From positions 15,001-79,000 of the forward strand of contig RPFO01001043.1 of NCBI GenBank assembly GCA_009746045.1: a stretch of 64,000 nucleotides of DNA. The letters run 5' to 3'. This stretch comes from Mesostigma viride. Its lineage: Eukaryota; Streptophyta; Mesostigmatophyceae; Mesostigmatales; Mesostigmataceae. A model generated the notes under the pieces. It was not told the origin of the DNA. It searched no databases and was given only the letters and a program-made list of their open reading frames with translations. A program made the position numbers and the translations under genes. This document shows, piece by piece, positions 61,926 through 64,000 of this stretch (position 1 is its first letter; each line of letters begins with the position of its first letter).

Positions 61926-62055
61926 TAAGGGGAGGTGGCACCCCAAAACCCTTAAAAATTGAAGTATGGTAATAACACTTGAAATTCATTTGCACAATGC
62001 TGAAATATGATTGCGGGCACTAAATAACATCTCTTGTGAGTTGTCCATGCACTTG

Positions 62056-62113
62056 TTGGGGGTACTACCCCCAAGTATACGCCAATATTGCGCTATAAAT
62101 AGAAAAAGACGCT
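62056..62113. repeat. Hairpin-bearing repeat, copy 2
   Basis: TTGGGGGTACTACCCCCAA at 62056-62074, then ATAAATAGAAAAAGACGCTAAT. Matches 16028-16075. It sits just upstream of the broken LamG fragment. Confidence 0.6.
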
Positions 62114-63702
62114 AATTAGGGCTGGGTATGCCCCAGCCAATGCACACATTTGTTGGCAACCAAAAATCAACCATTTGTAGTTCCCTGAGTGTGTAGCTTG
62201 CTGAGCTATTTACATCATGGAAATGGCAAAACCTTGAACAGTTATTAATTTTCCCGCAAAACAGGTCTTTTTTTACCGGACATTGGGAATAAACATATCA
62301 TCAACACTTCAGATAAGGCCACAAAATCAAGCGAAAATCCGGCTAACAGGGGGACAGCAGTGGTCCAAGTCCCAGGTCATTCCGACAAGTCTAGCTCAAG
62401 TTATAAGGTTTTGCGTGCTAAAACCTGAACATACGCTAAATGAGGTTTTTCTGTGTATAAGGCCACCTAGACATCATGTTTTCCATCCAAGAAGCCAAAA
62501 AACATGCCCAACTCGATCACACAACATAAGAAAAGGCTAGGCGCCTCATCTGCCCTCCCCTGCCCTCAGCATGGCCAGCCTTGCCAGCGTGCACATAGCA
62601 ACACCATCGCTAGGCATACACGCACCAAGAGAGCATACACTAAGCTCAGCCCAAGGTTACCATGTAAATTTATGCCAAGAACTCAGCAAGTATACGTGTA
62701 AAAACCTTAGAAAGAATGCCCAAGCAATAGAGGCAACTGCAGGCTGCAAACTTGGCAGCAATTCATACATGTTGTCTGCCAAGCATTCACATCCTATCCA
62801 GCTTGCCTTGCTGCACACATAGCAGGGAAGTCTGAATGGTTATAGCTCAAGGAAAGCAATGGAAACACCTATCTAATGCAATGCCACTCATGCAGTATGG
62901 CCAGCAAAAGAACCACTCTCACCTTCCTTTCCAATAGGGCAATTTGCTAAGAAGCTGATGCCAGCTTGTTAGCGTGTAGGCACATGCCGGATGTCGTTAC
63001 TAAAACAGGCGTGTCAGATCCGGCACATAACAAAGCGTCTGAGCAAGCTCACGTCCAAAGGATTATGGAAAACAAATGTCAACACATTACCAACCACTTG
63101 ACCTCGGCGCATTTAGCATGCCAGCCACAAACTACACGAAATTGTACGAAATAGCTAGGAATCTGACGATGCAACCGAAAGAAATGGAGCGCTTCCTGCA
63201 GGGAAACTGCCCGAAAAAAAGGCGAAAGGCCGACGTTAATGCACCTGCCTGCGTGGAAATGTTTCATGCATAAACTGGCACGCAAGCTCGAACAATAAAA
63301 GACATCATCCATTGATCAGGCGAACAAGGAAGGTGCGCCTTCCGTGAATACGTCGAAGGCGACATGCGCAGGCCTGCGTAGGTTCTTACCTTGAATGCCG
63401 GAAATGTAAAAGAAACCGGGAAGCTTCGGCACAAACTCGACAACACCATTAAGTTAGCTTCATAATCGCTCTTTAGAGCCTACGTTGCCTCACAATAGCT
63501 GCCGTAAACCTGCATTAAATTTCATGATCCGCAAGAGAAATTATATCCTGGACCCCCGCGCCCGTAGCCGTTCGAGAAATTAGCGATATTGCAAACCGTA
63601 AACTTTCCGCCATGAAATGAGGTCATCGACTAATCTTCTGCGAAATTCAAGCATTTTTTCTAGCTGTTTACGTGCCATATCGATTAATATTGCATAAAGG
63701 CA
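62114..63702. other. Repeat-like insert between LamG halves, no gene recognised
   Basis: 62220-62290 (TTATTAATTTTCCCGCAAAA) resembles 16560-16600. The rest has only short frames in all directions. I see no transposase or terminal repeat that would define the insert. Confidence 0.4.
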
Positions 63703-64000
63703 TGCCGCCATGGCCACTTCCCCGAGGGTTGAGCGGTCCGGGCACACATTATACACCGTACGGACGGTACCGCGAATTTTTTGGCGCGGAAAATATTCGG
63801 CGCGCCACGTCCCCTTAAATAAGCGCTGCCATCCGTCGATCCAAGCATGTACCCTCTGATACCCGTCCCAGGCCCCATTGATGGATATGTCGCAGTCGTT
63901 AGTTGTTTGGCGACTAGAAAAACACTCGCATTGGCCCCGATCGCGCCCCAGAAAGTGTTCACGGACCCTAACAAGCCAGACCGCGAGTTGATAAACCGGA
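63703..64000 (-). pseudogene. LamG-like N-terminal half, runs off the window
   Basis: The minus-strand frame open from the window edge reads RFINSRSGLLGSVNTFWGAI, ANASVFLVAKQLTTATYP and RGYMLGSTDGSAYL, then degenerates before a stop at 63684. The SVFLVAKQ strand after a glycine-rich loop is typical of the first half of LamG-type viral proteins. It may join functionally to 61925-61557. The opposite strand also has an open frame (from 63848), so the strand choice is inference. Confidence 0.4.

Noticed and set aside
63848-64000. Plus-strand ORF starting MYPLIPVPGPIDGY and open to the window end
   Set aside because: The opposite strand in the same place reads LamG-like sequence; only one is likely real, and the minus frame fits the neighbouring genes. 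Not excluded.

Overview
This window is nuclear DNA of a eukaryote, most likely a green alga or other member of the plant lineage. The evidence is spliced genes with GT-AG introns, a short array of the plant-type telomere repeat CCCTAAA, copia, LINE, piggyBac-like and TIR elements, GC-rich exons in more AT-rich intergenic DNA, and very long simple repeats. I cannot name the species. All gene models come from reading frames, splice signals and phase alone.

Layout. 1-5.7 kb is old transposon debris: a LINE ORF1 remnant with a structured 3' tail, a 2.1 kb piggyBac-like element bounded by TTAA, and a LINE reverse-transcriptase fragment. 5.7-14.3 kb holds the two best host genes, both on the minus strand: an RNI-type leucine-rich-repeat protein (two exons) and a protein with a tyrosine-kinase-like pseudokinase domain. 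In both, a long simple repeat lies in the intron. 16.6-30 kb is a degenerate LINE split by a young copia-type retrotransposon (17805-29265, 644 bp LTRs, target duplication AAGGA). That retrotransposon is itself split by a 3.28 kb TIR element with CACTA-type ends. 30.7-31.4 kb carries a short plus-strand gene model. 33.6-36.2 kb is more LINE debris with a tRNA-like relic. 36.4-43 kb is a run of minus-strand host genes or gene ends, none identified, including a coiled-coil protein.

43.3-49.9 kb is a 6.6 kb array of a 9-bp G-rich unit (GGGAGGGAA / GGGCGGGAA) arranged in homogenised blocks; its three overlapping ORFs of about 2,200 codons are artefacts. 51.3-51.5 kb has one candidate exon with a LOTUS/OST-HTH-like look. 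52-56 kb is LINE and half-LINE debris. 56455-57384 is a 930 bp foldback element containing a 206 bp perfect palindrome and flanked by CTATA. 58.7-59.4 kb has (TTAA)n, an internal telomere tract and subtelomere-like repeats. 60-64 kb (minus strand) has three compact intronless ORFs of different character, including a LamG/concanavalin-like protein broken in two. These look like part of an endogenous DNA virus of the polinton-like or large-DNA-virus kind.

The most interesting observations are the triple-defective pseudokinase next to an LRR gene; a copia element with an extra 5' ORF, a UGA-CUAG junction between gag and pol and a protease-like domain between integrase and reverse transcriptase; a LINE 3' stem-loop with a compensatory base change between copies; the nested foldback element; and the candidate endogenous virus beside an internal telomere tract.
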